A stretch of 37,589 bases of DNA from an uncultured Faecalibacterium sp. (GTDB lineage Bacteria; Bacillota; Clostridia; Oscillospirales; Ruminococcaceae), in the NCBI GenBank assembly GCA_934553285.1, contig CAKTFD010000006.1, forward strand, positions 1 through 37,589, written 5' to 3'. Within the stretch, counting starts at the first letter, position 1. The number at the start of each line of letters is the position of its first letter. The notes under the pieces were generated by a model. It had not been told where the DNA came from and ran no database searches. It saw only the letters and a program-made list of their open reading frames with translations. Position numbers and translations under genes: made by a program. Below, piece by piece: positions 23,852-32,155 of this stretch.

Positions 23852-26305
23852 TCAGCAGACGGCGCCCGGCTGGTTTTTCTCGGGCACAGCGGGGATATGG
23901 CTCTCCCCTGCCTTGGTCTTTTTGGTGCGGGAGCGGCCTGCAGTGCTCTTGGCAGCCTTCGGCTTGAGCAGGGCAGCAGCCAGCACCTGCGAGAGGTTCT
24001 GCATGGGCAGGAAGGTCAGGTTCTTCTTGACCTCCTCGTCCACATCGTACAGGTCCGGTTCGTTATCCCGGGGGATGAGCACGGTCTTCATGCCCTCGCG
24101 GTAGGCAGCCATGCTCTTTTCCCGCAGGCCGCCGATGGGCAGCACGTTGCCGTGCAGGGTGATCTCGCCGGTCATGGCCACATCGCCGCGCACCGGAATG
24201 CCGGACAGGCAGGATACCAGCGCCGTGGTCAGGGTAACACCGGCACTGGGGCCATCCTTGGGCACTGCGCCCTCCGGGGCATGGATGTGCAGGTCGCACT
24301 TTTTCAGCCGCTCGGGGTCGATGCCGTATTCCTCGGCATGGACACGCACCCAGGTAACGGCCAGCTGTGCGCTTTCCTTCATCACATCGCCCAGCGAGCC
24401 GGTGACCGTGATCTTGCCGGTGCCGTTGTCCATGACCTGCACCTCGATGGGCAGGGTCTCGCCGCCCACGCTGGTCCAGGCCAGACCATTGGCGATGCCC
24501 ACTGCGTTAGTGCGGTTAAGGAAGTCCGGCTTGACGATACGGGGGCCGAGCAGCTCTTCCAGCATGGAAGCCGTAACGGCTACGCTTTCCACCTCACCGG
24601 AAGCGATCTTGCGGGCGCACTTGCGCAGCACACTGGTGATGGTGCGCTCCAGGTTACGCACACCGGCCTCCCGGGTGTAGCCATCGATGATGCCGTACAG
24701 CGCACCCTGATTCATGGTGACTTTGCCGGCCAGACCGCAGGCCTTGAGCTGCTTGGGCAGCAGGTGCTTGCGGGCAATGTTGTATTTTTCCACCCGGGTA
24801 TAGCTGGGCAGCTCGATAACATCCATGCGGTCCCGCAGCGGGCCGGGGATGCTGCCCAGGTCGTTGGCGGTGGTGATAAAGAGCACATGGCTCAGATCAA
24901 ACGGGATATCGATAAAATGGTCGTTGAAGGTGCTGTTCTGCTCCGGGTCCAGCGCTTCCAGCAGCGCTGCAGCCGGGTCGCCCCGGAAATCCCCGGCCAG
25001 CTTGTCGATCTCGTCCAGCAGCATCAGGGGGTTGGCGGTCTTGGCGGTTATCATGGCGCTGATGATCTTGCCGGGCATGGCGCCGATATAGGTGCGGCGG
25101 TGGCCGCGGATCTCCGCTTCGTCCCGCACGCCGCCCAGGCTGATGCGCACATACTTACGGCCCAGGCTTTCCGCGATGGAGCGCGCAATACTGGTTTTGC
25201 CCACACCCGGAGGGCCTACCAGGCAGATGATCTGTGCCTTGACATCCGGTGCCAGCTTGCGCACCGCCAGCGTTTCCAGGATGCGATCCTTGACCTTTTT
25301 CAGGCCGTAGTGGTCACGATCCAGGATCTGCTGCGCACGGCCGATATCCAGATCGTCCACCGTCATGGTGTGCCAGGGCAGATCCAGGCAGGTATCCAGA
25401 TAGGTGCGGATGACGGTGGCTTCCTGATTGGTGCTCTGCATCCGGGAAAGGCGGTCCACCTCTTTGAGCAGCTTTTTCTCGCTGTCCTCTGCCAGATGCA
25501 GCTCCTGGATCTTGCGGCGGTACTCGTCTGCTTCGGCGTGGGTATCGTCTCCTTCGCCCAGTTCATCGCTGATGATGTGCAGCTGCTCGTGCAGATAGTA
25601 ATCGCGCTGGTTCTTGTCCATGGACTCATTGACCTTTTCCGCGATCTCTTTTTCGATCTTCATCACCTGGCACTCGCGGCGCAGCATCTCCACAAGGCGC
25701 TGCAGGCGGCCATTGATGGTGTTCTCGTTCATCACTGCCTGCTTGTCCTCATAGCGGAACAGCAGGTTTGCGGGCATATACTCGCTGAGGAACATGGGGT
25801 CATCGCTGGAAACGATGGTAAACACCACATCCTTGGCAAGGCGCGGGTTCATGCCCAGATACTCGTCAAAGCCGCTCTTGAGGGCGCGGAGCAGCGCCTC
25901 GGTCTCCACAGTTTCATCGGCTTTGCCGGCACGCACCGGGGCCGGGCGCACGGCGGACAGCAGAAAATCGCCGGTAGTATCCAGTTCCGTCAGCTTGGCG
26001 CGGTACTTGCCCTCCACCAGCACCTTGACCAGCTCATCCGACACGCGCAGCACCTGCTTGACCTCGGCCACAACGCCGTAGGCATACAGATCCTGCTGGG
26101 CAGGCTCGCTGGTCTCCATCTCCTTCTGTGCAACAAGGAAGACGTTGGAGTTGTTGGCCATTGCCCACTCCACGGCGGCAATGCTCTTTTCCCGCCCGAC
26201 TTCAAAATGAACAAGGTTGTTGGGGAACACCACCAGCCCGCGCAGTGCGATGGTGGGCAGATGCAGCTCCTTGCGTTCGACCTTGATGGTAACTTTTTCA
26301 GACAT
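23852..26305 (-). CDS. lon: ATP-dependent protease Lon
   Basis: The 817-residue cytoplasmic AAA+ serine protease has an N-terminal substrate-binding domain from KELHLPTIALRGLVVFP, a coiled-coil linker (about 200-290), Walker A GPPGVGKT (364-371), Walker B region LMLLDEIDK, and the protease domain with the Ser687 (DGPSAG)–Lys730 (GGLREK) dyad. A tail of about 35 residues beyond the usual end is rich in Lys, Ala and Pro and dispensable-looking. The ATG at 26305 has GGAGG 9 nt upstream; the frame is open for another 38 codons but these lie in leader sequence that includes a repeat element. It leads lon-ysxC-methyltransferase-hslO. Confidence 0.97.
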   Translation of the reverse strand: MSEKVTIKVERKELHLPTIALRGLVVFPNNLVHFEVGREKSIAAVEWAMANNSNVFLVAQKEMETSEPAQQDLYAYGVVAEVKQVLRVSDELVKVLVEGKYRAKLTELDTTGDFLLSAVRPAPVRAGKADETVETEALLRALKSGFDEYLGMNPRLAKDVVFTIVSSDDPMFLSEYMPANLLFRYEDKQAVMNENTINGRLQRLVEMLRRECQVMKIEKEIAEKVNESMDKNQRDYYLHEQLHIISDELGEGDDTHAEADEYRRKIQELHLAEDSEKKLLKEVDRLSRMQSTNQEATVIRTYLDTCLDLPWHTMTVDDLDIGRAQQILDRDHYGLKKVKDRILETLAVRKLAPDVKAQIICLVGPPGVGKTSIARSIAESLGRKYVRISLGGVRDEAEIRGHRRTYIGAMPGKIISAMITAKTANPLMLLDEIDKLAGDFRGDPAAALLEALDPEQNSTFNDHFIDIPFDLSHVLFITTANDLGSIPGPLRDRMDVIELPSYTRVEKYNIARKHLLPKQLKACGLAGKVTMNQGALYGIIDGYTREAGVRNLERTITSVLRKCARKIASGEVESVAVTASMLEELLGPRIVKPDFLNRTNAVGIANGLAWTSVGGETLPIEVQVMDNGTGKITVTGSLGDVMKESAQLAVTWVRVHAEEYGIDPERLKKCDLHIHAPEGAVPKDGPSAGVTLTTALVSCLSGIPVRGDVAMTGEITLHGNVLPIGGLREKSMAAYREGMKTVLIPRDNEPDLYDVDEEVKKNLTFLPMQNLSQVLAAALLKPKAAKSTAGRSRTKKTKAGESHIPAVPEKNQPGAVC

Positions 26306-26373
26306 ATACAAACACCTCCCGACTGCCGCTGGATCCTCTGTGCTGCGGCAGCGCTCTCTTTTGGGGTCTTTAA

Positions 26374-26533
26374 GGTGTATCTGAAAACAAAGAAAATGAC
26401 GAATATTTCGCAAGCACAAGCGGGATTTAAGGCAAATAGCCGCAGGAATCCTTTGTGGATTTCAAGGCTGTTTAACGCAAAATCCAGCTGTGTTTGTAGA
26501 AATAGACTAAATTTTCGACTTTTCAGATACACC
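26374..26533. mobile_element. MITE-like 160-bp imperfect palindrome in the lon leader
   Basis: The ends are perfect 14-bp inverted repeats (GGTGTATCTGAAAA at 26374-26387, its complement at 26520-26533). The arms keep about two-thirds identity inwards to an apical GAATCC/GGATTT stem, so the whole unit is one long imperfect palindrome. It is AT-rich against GC-rich neighbours and has no coding capacity. The flanks TTAA and CTAG both fit a YTAR-type target but differ, so no clean target duplication is seen. It is probably a non-autonomous element; the parent transposon is not identified. Confidence 0.65.
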
Positions 26534-26559
26534 CTAGATAAAAATACAGTTGTTTCCTT

Positions 26560-26587
26560 ATTATACAGATTTCCGGCCAAAATGCAA
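26560..26587 (-). promoter_or_regulatory. Probable lon promoter, upstream of the MITE-like element
   Basis: On the minus strand TTGCAT (26587-26582), a 16-nt spacer and a perfect TATAAT (26565-26560). Transcription starting near 26553 would carry the whole 160-nt palindrome in a leader of about 250 nt. No CIRCE or CtsR operator was seen. Confidence 0.6.
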
Positions 26588-26608
26588 CCACCCGCCCGGA
26601 ACAGTCGG

Positions 26609-27154
26609 TCAATCGGGGCGGTTCTCGTGGGTGCTAAAGCCCATTTTGCCCAGCGCAGGCAGCAGCGCCCGCAGTGTTACCGAGGTAAGTGCTCCCATCA
26701 CCAGCCCCATCACCAGCATGACCGGTGCATAGTACAGGGATAACGACGAGGAGATGATGACCCCTGCGCCCAGCAGCTGCCCCACGTTATGGGCCAGTGC
26801 ACCGCACACCGACAGGATGAACCAGGTGGGCCGCACCGGCAAAAGGTAGTACAGCACCCACATGACAGCCAGCGACAAAAGGCCGCCGCACAGCGAGAGG
26901 AACCCCGCCGTGAAGCCGGATACCAGAAAAACGAACAGCGCCTTGAGCACATCCAGCACCAGTGCCTGCCGCGGCCCCATAAAGAACAGCGCATACATGA
27001 CAACGATGTTGGCCAGGCCCAGCTTCATGCCCGGCAAAAGCCCCGGGATGACCAGCGTGCCCTCAATAAAGGAAAGCGCCATGGCCAGGGCAAACAGCAG
27101 ACCGGACAGTGCGATGTGCCGTGTTTTTTGATAGTTGCGGTGATTTTTAGGCAT
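26609..27154 (-). CDS. Gx transporter family protein (heptaprenyl diphosphate synthase component I family)
   Basis: The 181-residue, five- to six-helix membrane protein matches the Hpre_diP_synt_I/Gx transporter family: HIALSGLLFALAMALSFIEG, PGMKLGLANIVVMYALFFMG, SGFTAGFLSLCGGLLSLA and ALAHNVGQLLGA. Despite the old name it looks like an ECF-type S-component. The substrate is unknown. It is 15 nt downstream of the ABC-F gene and is the last gene of that leftward run. Confidence 0.85.
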   Translation of the reverse strand: MPKNHRNYQKTRHIALSGLLFALAMALSFIEGTLVIPGLLPGMKLGLANIVVMYALFFMGPRQALVLDVLKALFVFLVSGFTAGFLSLCGGLLSLAVMWVLYYLLPVRPTWFILSVCGALAHNVGQLLGAGVIISSSLSLYYAPVMLVMGLVMGALTSVTLRALLPALGKMGFSTHENRPD

Positions 27155-27169
27155 AGAGGCTACGCTCCT

Positions 27170-29065
27170 TTATTCTTCGGACTGCTGGGCCTGCTCGTAG
27201 GATTCCTGCTCTTCCATGGCTGCTTCCCACGCGGCGAACAGCTCCTCCTGATGGAAGCGCAGGTCGCTCAGCTCATCGCTTTTCTGGCGCAGCAGGTCAG
27301 GGTCGTTGTACACTTCCGGCGAGTTGATCTCGTTATCCAGTTCCACTTCCCGTGCACCGCAGGCTTCCATCTCGTCCTCGCAGGCTTTGATCTTTGCGCG
27401 CAGCTCGGCGCGGCGGCGGCGCTGCTCCTTGCCGTAGCCGACCTTGGCGGGTTCGGCCGTTTTCTGGGCGGCCTGCGCCGGGGCAGCACGACCCATCAGG
27501 GCATCGTAGCTGGGATAGAGCACCGCCTTGCCATCTTCCAGATACAAGATCGGGCAGGCCAGGCTGTTCATCAGGTGACGGTCGTGGGTGACCAGCAGCA
27601 GGGTGCCGGTGTAGGCCATCAATGCCTCGGTCAGGTTCTCGCGGGTATAGATATCCAGATGGTTGGTAGGCTCGTCCAGGAACAGCAGATTGGGCCGTTC
27701 CAGCACGATCTCCGCAAAGCGCAGGCGCGCCAGCTCGCCGCCGGACAGTGCCTCACAGGGCTTGAACACGGTCTCGCCCCGGAAGCCCAGCTTTGCCAGA
27801 TGGCTGCGCACCTCCAGCTCAGTCATGCGCGGATATTTGTTCCAGATAACATCGATGACCCGGCCCTGACCCAGACGGTTCTGCTGCTGCGCAAAGATAC
27901 TGGGCCTTGCCCCGGTACCCAGCCGCACCATGCCGCCGGAGGGACGGCGCTTGCCGTCCAGCACCTGCATCAGGGTGGATTTGCCCGCGCCGTTGGGGCC
28001 TGCAATGATAAGCCGCTGTCCACGGCAGACCGTATAGGTAAAGGGTTCCAGCAGGGTGCGCTCCCCGATCTTGATGCTCAGGTTTTTGAGCATTACCAGC
28101 TCGTTCCACGGCTCTACGTCATATTCAAAGCGAAACTTGAGTTGGTTTGTTTCATCCTTGGGGGCCTCGGTGATCTCCAGCTTTTCCAGCTGTTTGCGGC
28201 GGCTCTGCGCCATTTTGGTGGTGGAGGCGCGCACAAGGTTGCGGTCCACATAATCCTGCAGCTTTTCCGCCAGCGCCACATCTGCATCGTGCTGCTTCTG
28301 GCGCAGTGCATCGGCGGCTTCCTTCTGGGGCAGATAGGTGGAAAAGTTACCCTTATAGGTGTTCATGGTCTGGAAGGATACCTCCCAGATCTTTGTACAC
28401 ACATTATCCAGGAAATAGCGGTCATGGCTGACCACCAGCACCGCACCGGCGTAGCCTTTGAGGTAATTTTCCAGCCATTCCATGGTGGCAAAGTCCAGAT
28501 GGTTGGTAGGCTCGTCCAGGATCAGCACATCCGGTTTTTCCAGCAGCAGCTTTGCCAGCCGCAGCCGGGTCAGCTCGCCGCCGGAGAGCACGGCAATATT
28601 CTTCTGCCAGGTATCCTGGGCAAAGCCCATGCCGGAGAGCACCTTTTTGATGTTTACATCCATGTTATAGCCATCGGCAGCATCCACCACGCTCTGCAGT
28701 GCATCGTGCTGTGCCAGCAGGGCGGTGTCCTCGGGGTTTGCAGCCATGCGGCGTTCCAGGATCTGCATCTGCGCCATGGCATCCAGCACCGGCGCAAAGG
28801 TGGCGCGCATCTCGCCGTAGATATCCAGCGTATTATCCAGCTTTGCGTTCTGTTCCAGATAGCCCAGGGTCACGCCGTGGGTCACGCTGAACTCGCCCTC
28901 GTAGTCCTGATATTCGCCGGTGAGGATCTTGAGCAGGGTGGTCTTGCCTGCACCGTTCTGCCCCACGATGCCGATGCGGTCCTCCCGCTCGACACTGGCG
29001 GTCACATCGTGCAGCACGACCTTTTCGCCAAAGGTCTTGCCCAGTTTTTCCAAATGTATCAGCAT
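27170..29065 (-). CDS. ABC-F family ATPase
   Basis: This 631-residue soluble protein has two ABC domains and no membrane segments. Walker A sites are GQNGAGKT (about 35-42) and GPNGAGKS (about 355), the signatures are LSGGE in both halves, and each Walker B is followed by DEPTNHLD, the ABC-F hallmark. The linker (about 240-310) is the charged arm that enters the ribosomal E site. The C-terminal 70 residues form a predicted coiled coil. ABC-F proteins act as translation factors or target-protection antibiotic resistance factors; which applies here cannot be told. It lies 33 nt after yjjG. Confidence 0.93.
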   Translation of the reverse strand: MLIHLEKLGKTFGEKVVLHDVTASVEREDRIGIVGQNGAGKTTLLKILTGEYQDYEGEFSVTHGVTLGYLEQNAKLDNTLDIYGEMRATFAPVLDAMAQMQILERRMAANPEDTALLAQHDALQSVVDAADGYNMDVNIKKVLSGMGFAQDTWQKNIAVLSGGELTRLRLAKLLLEKPDVLILDEPTNHLDFATMEWLENYLKGYAGAVLVVSHDRYFLDNVCTKIWEVSFQTMNTYKGNFSTYLPQKEAADALRQKQHDADVALAEKLQDYVDRNLVRASTTKMAQSRRKQLEKLEITEAPKDETNQLKFRFEYDVEPWNELVMLKNLSIKIGERTLLEPFTYTVCRGQRLIIAGPNGAGKSTLMQVLDGKRRPSGGMVRLGTGARPSIFAQQQNRLGQGRVIDVIWNKYPRMTELEVRSHLAKLGFRGETVFKPCEALSGGELARLRFAEIVLERPNLLFLDEPTNHLDIYTRENLTEALMAYTGTLLLVTHDRHLMNSLACPILYLEDGKAVLYPSYDALMGRAAPAQAAQKTAEPAKVGYGKEQRRRRAELRAKIKACEDEMEACGAREVELDNEINSPEVYNDPDLLRQKSDELSDLRFHQEELFAAWEAAMEEQESYEQAQQSEE

Positions 29066-29098
29066 AATCTTGATCCGTTATCCGTTCTTTTTAAAGTT

Positions 29099-29839
29099 TC
29101 AGCACTGGTGGCGGCGGTTCTTCTGGCCGACATTGGCCAGCTCCTCCGGCTCCATCACCAGCGGATACAGCTCTTCCAGGCTGGCGATCTCGTAGGTGGG
29201 GATCACCTTGCCCGGATTCTCGGCGTGGCTGGGGTTGAACCAGCAGGTATCCAGCCCGGCATTGACTCCGCCCTGGATATCGCTGGACAGGCTGTCGCCC
29301 ACCATCAAAACACGCTCCCGGTTCTCCACCCCCAGGGCGCGCAGGGCGGCATCAAAAATGCGGGCGCTGGGCTTTTCGCAGCCCATCTTCTCGGAGATGA
29401 ACACATCCTCCATAAAGTTCAGTACGCCGCTCTCGGCCAGACGCCGGGTCTGCACCTTCTGCGCACCGTTGCTGACGATGGCCAGTGTAGCCACCTCCGA
29501 CAGTTCCCGCAGCACATCCAGCACCTCTGCCCCCAGCAGATCCGGATGGGTGGAAAGCTGTTCCAGATAGTAGCGGTTCATCTCGGCTCCATCGCCGGCG
29601 GCATCGATGGCCTTTAAAAAGCGGCCAAACCGCTCGCCAAACAGCTTCTCGCGGCGGATCTGGCCTTTTTCCAGCTGCCGCCACAGTTCCTCGTTGATGG
29701 TGCGGTAGGTCTGCACCGTTTCCGCATCCGGCTCGATGCCGTAGTTGACCAGCGTTTCTGCCAGGGCCTTGTTCTCGGCTGCATCAAAGTTGAGCAGCGT
29801 ATTGTCCGCATCGAACAGGATGCAATAATATTTTGCCAT
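29099..29839 (-). CDS. yjjG: YjjG-family noncanonical pyrimidine nucleotidase (HAD)
   Basis: The 246-residue HAD-superfamily phosphatase has catalytic Asp10 and Asp12 in FDADNTLLNFD, motif II IVSNGA, motif III lysine in GCEKPS and motif IV VGDSLSSDIQGG. YjjG enzymes dephosphorylate nucleotides such as noncanonical pyrimidine monophosphates (pool cleansing). The length and cap fit. A possible GAGAG ribosome site precedes the ATG. The final residues (KNRRHQC) are basic. Confidence 0.9.
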   Translation of the reverse strand: MAKYYCILFDADNTLLNFDAAENKALAETLVNYGIEPDAETVQTYRTINEELWRQLEKGQIRREKLFGERFGRFLKAIDAAGDGAEMNRYYLEQLSTHPDLLGAEVLDVLRELSEVATLAIVSNGAQKVQTRRLAESGVLNFMEDVFISEKMGCEKPSARIFDAALRALGVENRERVLMVGDSLSSDIQGGVNAGLDTCWFNPSHAENPGKVIPTYEIASLEELYPLVMEPEELANVGQKNRRHQC

Positions 29840-29884
29840 AATCTCTCACTTTCTTTTCTGCATTTCCCACATAGCGTATCAACA

Positions 29885-29924
29885 GGGAGAAGCCAGCCCC
29901 ACCCCCTGGCAGAGCTGGCTTCCC
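29885..29924 (-). other. Hairpin between the small acidic gene and yjjG
   Basis: GGGAGAAGCCAGC (29885-29897) pairs with GCTGGCTTCCC (29914-29924) with one bulge. No U-tract follows on the minus strand, so read-through into yjjG is likely. Confidence 0.45.
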
Positions 29925-29925
29925 A

Positions 29926-30147
29926 TTATTCCGGAACGATCTCATACGCAGCAATGTCCGTTTGCGCCGGTGTGTTGTCCGGGCAGGCCGTCCGGGCATC
30001 GCAAGGCGTCAGGCGGCATTTCTGCATTTCTTCTTCCAGTGCGCCGTTCTCCACGTTTTCCCAATCGGTGCCGTAGTAGTCCACACTGCCATCGGTCACA
30101 TCCTCTTCCCCGGGCAGGGCCGGGGCACGCATTTCTTCCCAGTACAT
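29926..30147 (-). CDS. Small acidic protein of unknown function
   Basis: Seventy-three residues, strongly acidic, starting MYWEEMRAPALPGEEDVTDG and with three cysteines in the second half. The start is supported by GGTGGAG 5 nt upstream, and the gene sits 55 nt after the SGNH hydrolase gene and 86 nt before yjjG in the same direction. I recognise no family. It has no signal peptide or membrane segment. Codon usage resembles its neighbours, so it is probably real. Confidence 0.6.
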   Translation of the reverse strand: MYWEEMRAPALPGEEDVTDGSVDYYGTDWENVENGALEEEMQKCRLTPCDARTACPDNTPAQTDIAAYEIVPE

Positions 30148-30202
30148 AAGGCTCCACCTTCCTCTCACGCCAGCCTATGCGGCGCGGGCATGGAATGTGC
30201 GC

Positions 30203-32116
30203 TCAGTTTGCAGCTTCCTTGCCGGCACTGACCTCGGCCTTAGAAGAGGCAGACTTCTCCTCTTTGGAAGAAGCGGGCTTCTCTTCTTTAGAAGAAGCGG
30301 GTTTCTCTTCCTTGGAGGAAGCAGGCTTTTCCTCTTTAGAGGATGCAGTGCTGCTCTGGGATGCACTGTGCGAACTGCTGCCACTGTGCGCGCTGCTGCC
30401 GGAAGAAGAACTGCTGGCAGCAGACGAACTCTCGGATGTACCGTTAGAGGCAGAAGATGCCGGTTTTTCTTCCTTAGAGGAAGCGGGCTTTTCTTCCTTG
30501 GAGGAAGCGCTGCCCGCTGTGCCGGAAGAAGATGTACTTCCGGATGCACCGGAAGAAGCAGAGCTGCCGGAGCTGTTGGAACCGGAGCTGCCCGAGCTGC
30601 TGCTGGAACTGCTCGAGGTGCTGGAGCTGCTGGACACTGCGCCGCTTACCGTAACTTCCAGCTTGTTGCTGGTCACAATACAGTCGTTATAGCTGGCGGT
30701 AGCGTACACCCGGAAGGTAGAACCCAGCATGGCGGGGTCGATCTCTACCTTAACGGTGGTCTTACCGGCAGCCTGGGGCACCTCGGTGCCGTTGGCGTAC
30801 CAGCGGATGCTGTCGGTATCCAGATATTTGCCCTTGAGGGTAGCTTTAAAGGTATAGGAATCGCCCAGAACGGCCTTGCCGCTGGTGCTGATCTTGATGG
30901 AGGCTGCAGCAAACACTGCCGTAACATCCAGATTCTGGCGGAAATTGGTATCGGTGCGGGTGCGCTTGGTCACGCCATCGCTCCATTTAACGAACACGTA
31001 GCCATCTTCCGGCACAGCGGTGACCGTAACGGTCTGGTTGGCGCTGGTCACCTTGGCGGTAAGCGCCTTGCCGCTCTCGCTGCCGCTGCTCAGGGTGCCG
31101 CCGCCGGATTTATCGACACGGTAGCTGACCTGATACTCCACCTTCTGCTCCGTCTGCTCTGCCGCAGAGGAGGAAGCCGCCTCCGAGCTGCTAGGCGCCT
31201 GCACGGCAGAGCTGGGGTTTGCCGTATACTCGGCGCGGGTGGGGATGTTGGCAGTATCCGGGCGGCGATCCTCGGTCTCGTAGGCATGTGTGCGCAGGTA
31301 GTTCAGCAACACTTTCAGTCCGGCAGGCCGGAGATGGATATCCCCGTTCTGGTAGTAATCCGCATTGCCGTAACCGCTGGCATCCTTGAGCACCTCGGCG
31401 GTGTTCAGGAACTTGATGCCCAGCTGCTCGCACATGGACAGCAGCGCCATATTGAAGTCATCGATGCGGGTCTGATCCATGTGAGGGTAGTTGGAGTGGT
31501 TGGCCGGGACCGGCGGCACCGTGTTGACGATGATATCCGTATACGGGTAGCTGGCCTGGATGGCCTGCACCAGTGCGGTGTAGTTGCCGATAAAATCCTC
31601 GGTGCTCATGCTGTTGTCGTTGGTGCCCAGCATGATGACCACCCGGCGGGGCTTCATTTTTGCCACCGCCTGGGCGATGGTGTAGCGGGAATCATCCCGC
31701 TTAAAGGTAACGATGCCCTCGTTCAGCGCAGCGCTGGTGCCGATGCCCTCTTTGGCGCAGAACTGCTGCAGCGAGATCAGGCCGTTGGCATACAGGCGCA
31801 CCGTGTTGGAGTCGCCGATGAAAAGGGTCTGGTCCTGATAGGCGCTGCCTGCATCGGCAGTCTCGGTCAGCAGGGCGCTGGAGGTCTCGTTGATCTGGTA
31901 GTGATCCGAGATATCCTCGCCCCCTTCTGTGCCCCCTTCCGGCGTTTCAATGGAGGAGCTGTCCGGCTGCTCTACCCCAGGCTTACCGCGCTTGAGCATT
32001 GTAAGGGTGATGCCGATGGTCAGCAGCGCGGCCAGTGCACACACGATGCACACCAGCACCGCCTGCTTCTGCATCGGGGTCAGCGTCTGATTCTCCTGTT
32101 GGGCGTTGTTTTTCAT
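30203..32116 (-). CDS. Membrane-anchored SGNH/GDSL hydrolase with InlB-like domain and Ser-rich repeat tail
   Basis: 637 residues. One membrane segment (about 19-40) anchors a long extracellular part. The SGNH domain has block I GDSN (Ser103), GTND (164-167) and the catalytic DIH (Asp259, His261). Next come a divergent InlB B-repeat-like domain (about 328-403, with VPEDGYVFVKWSDG) and an Ig-like domain (about 405-492). The last 145 residues are Ser-rich low complexity with six SSKEEKPA-type octapeptides. It probably deacylates a cell-wall or surface polysaccharide or esters from diet or host (inference). There is no LPXTG; the charged repeat may span or bind the wall. It lies 39 nt after a HAD phosphatase gene. 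Confidence 0.88.
   Translation of the reverse strand: MKNNAQQENQTLTPMQKQAVLVCIVCALAALLTIGITLTMLKRGKPGVEQPDSSSIETPEGGTEGGEDISDHYQINETSSALLTETADAGSAYQDQTLFIGDSNTVRLYANGLISLQQFCAKEGIGTSAALNEGIVTFKRDDSRYTIAQAVAKMKPRRVVIMLGTNDNSMSTEDFIGNYTALVQAIQASYPYTDIIVNTVPPVPANHSNYPHMDQTRIDDFNMALLSMCEQLGIKFLNTAEVLKDASGYGNADYYQNGDIHLRPAGLKVLLNYLRTHAYETEDRRPDTANIPTRAEYTANPSSAVQAPSSSEAASSSAAEQTEQKVEYQVSYRVDKSGGGTLSSGSESGKALTAKVTSANQTVTVTAVPEDGYVFVKWSDGVTKRTRTDTNFRQNLDVTAVFAAASIKISTSGKAVLGDSYTFKATLKGKYLDTDSIRWYANGTEVPQAAGKTTVKVEIDPAMLGSTFRVYATASYNDCIVTSNKLEVTVSGAVSSSSSTSSSSSSSSGSSGSNSSGSSASSGASGSTSSSGTAGSASSKEEKPASSKEEKPASSASNGTSESSSAASSSSSGSSAHSGSSSHSASQSSTASSKEEKPASSKEEKPASSKEEKPASSKEEKSASSKAEVSAGKEAAN
30248..30343 (-). 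repeat. Four tandem 24-nt units encoding SSKEEKPA
   Basis: Units at 30248-30271 (variant SSKEEKSA), 30272-30295, 30296-30319 and 30320-30343 are nearly identical in DNA and sit at the 3' end of the SGNH hydrolase gene. Such arrays change length by slippage or recombination. Confidence 0.92.
30458..30505 (-). repeat. Two more 24-nt SSKEEKPA units
   Basis: Units at 30458-30481 and 30482-30505 match those at 30248-30343 and are separated from them by Ser/His-rich sequence, suggesting an internal duplication. Confidence 0.9.
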
Positions 32117-32155
32117 ATTCTCACCATTCTCCTTCCGAACGGATAAAACATCCTG

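Noticed and set aside
30248..30505. Possible CRISPR-like array
   Set aside because: The 24-nt units are directly tandem without spacers and are in frame inside a coding region; no cas genes are present.
30177..30692. Plus-strand frame encoding neat FSSLEEAG repeats
   Set aside because: It is the complement of the SSKEEKPA repeat tail of the SGNH hydrolase; the repeat pattern is inherited from the sense gene and there is no ribosome site.
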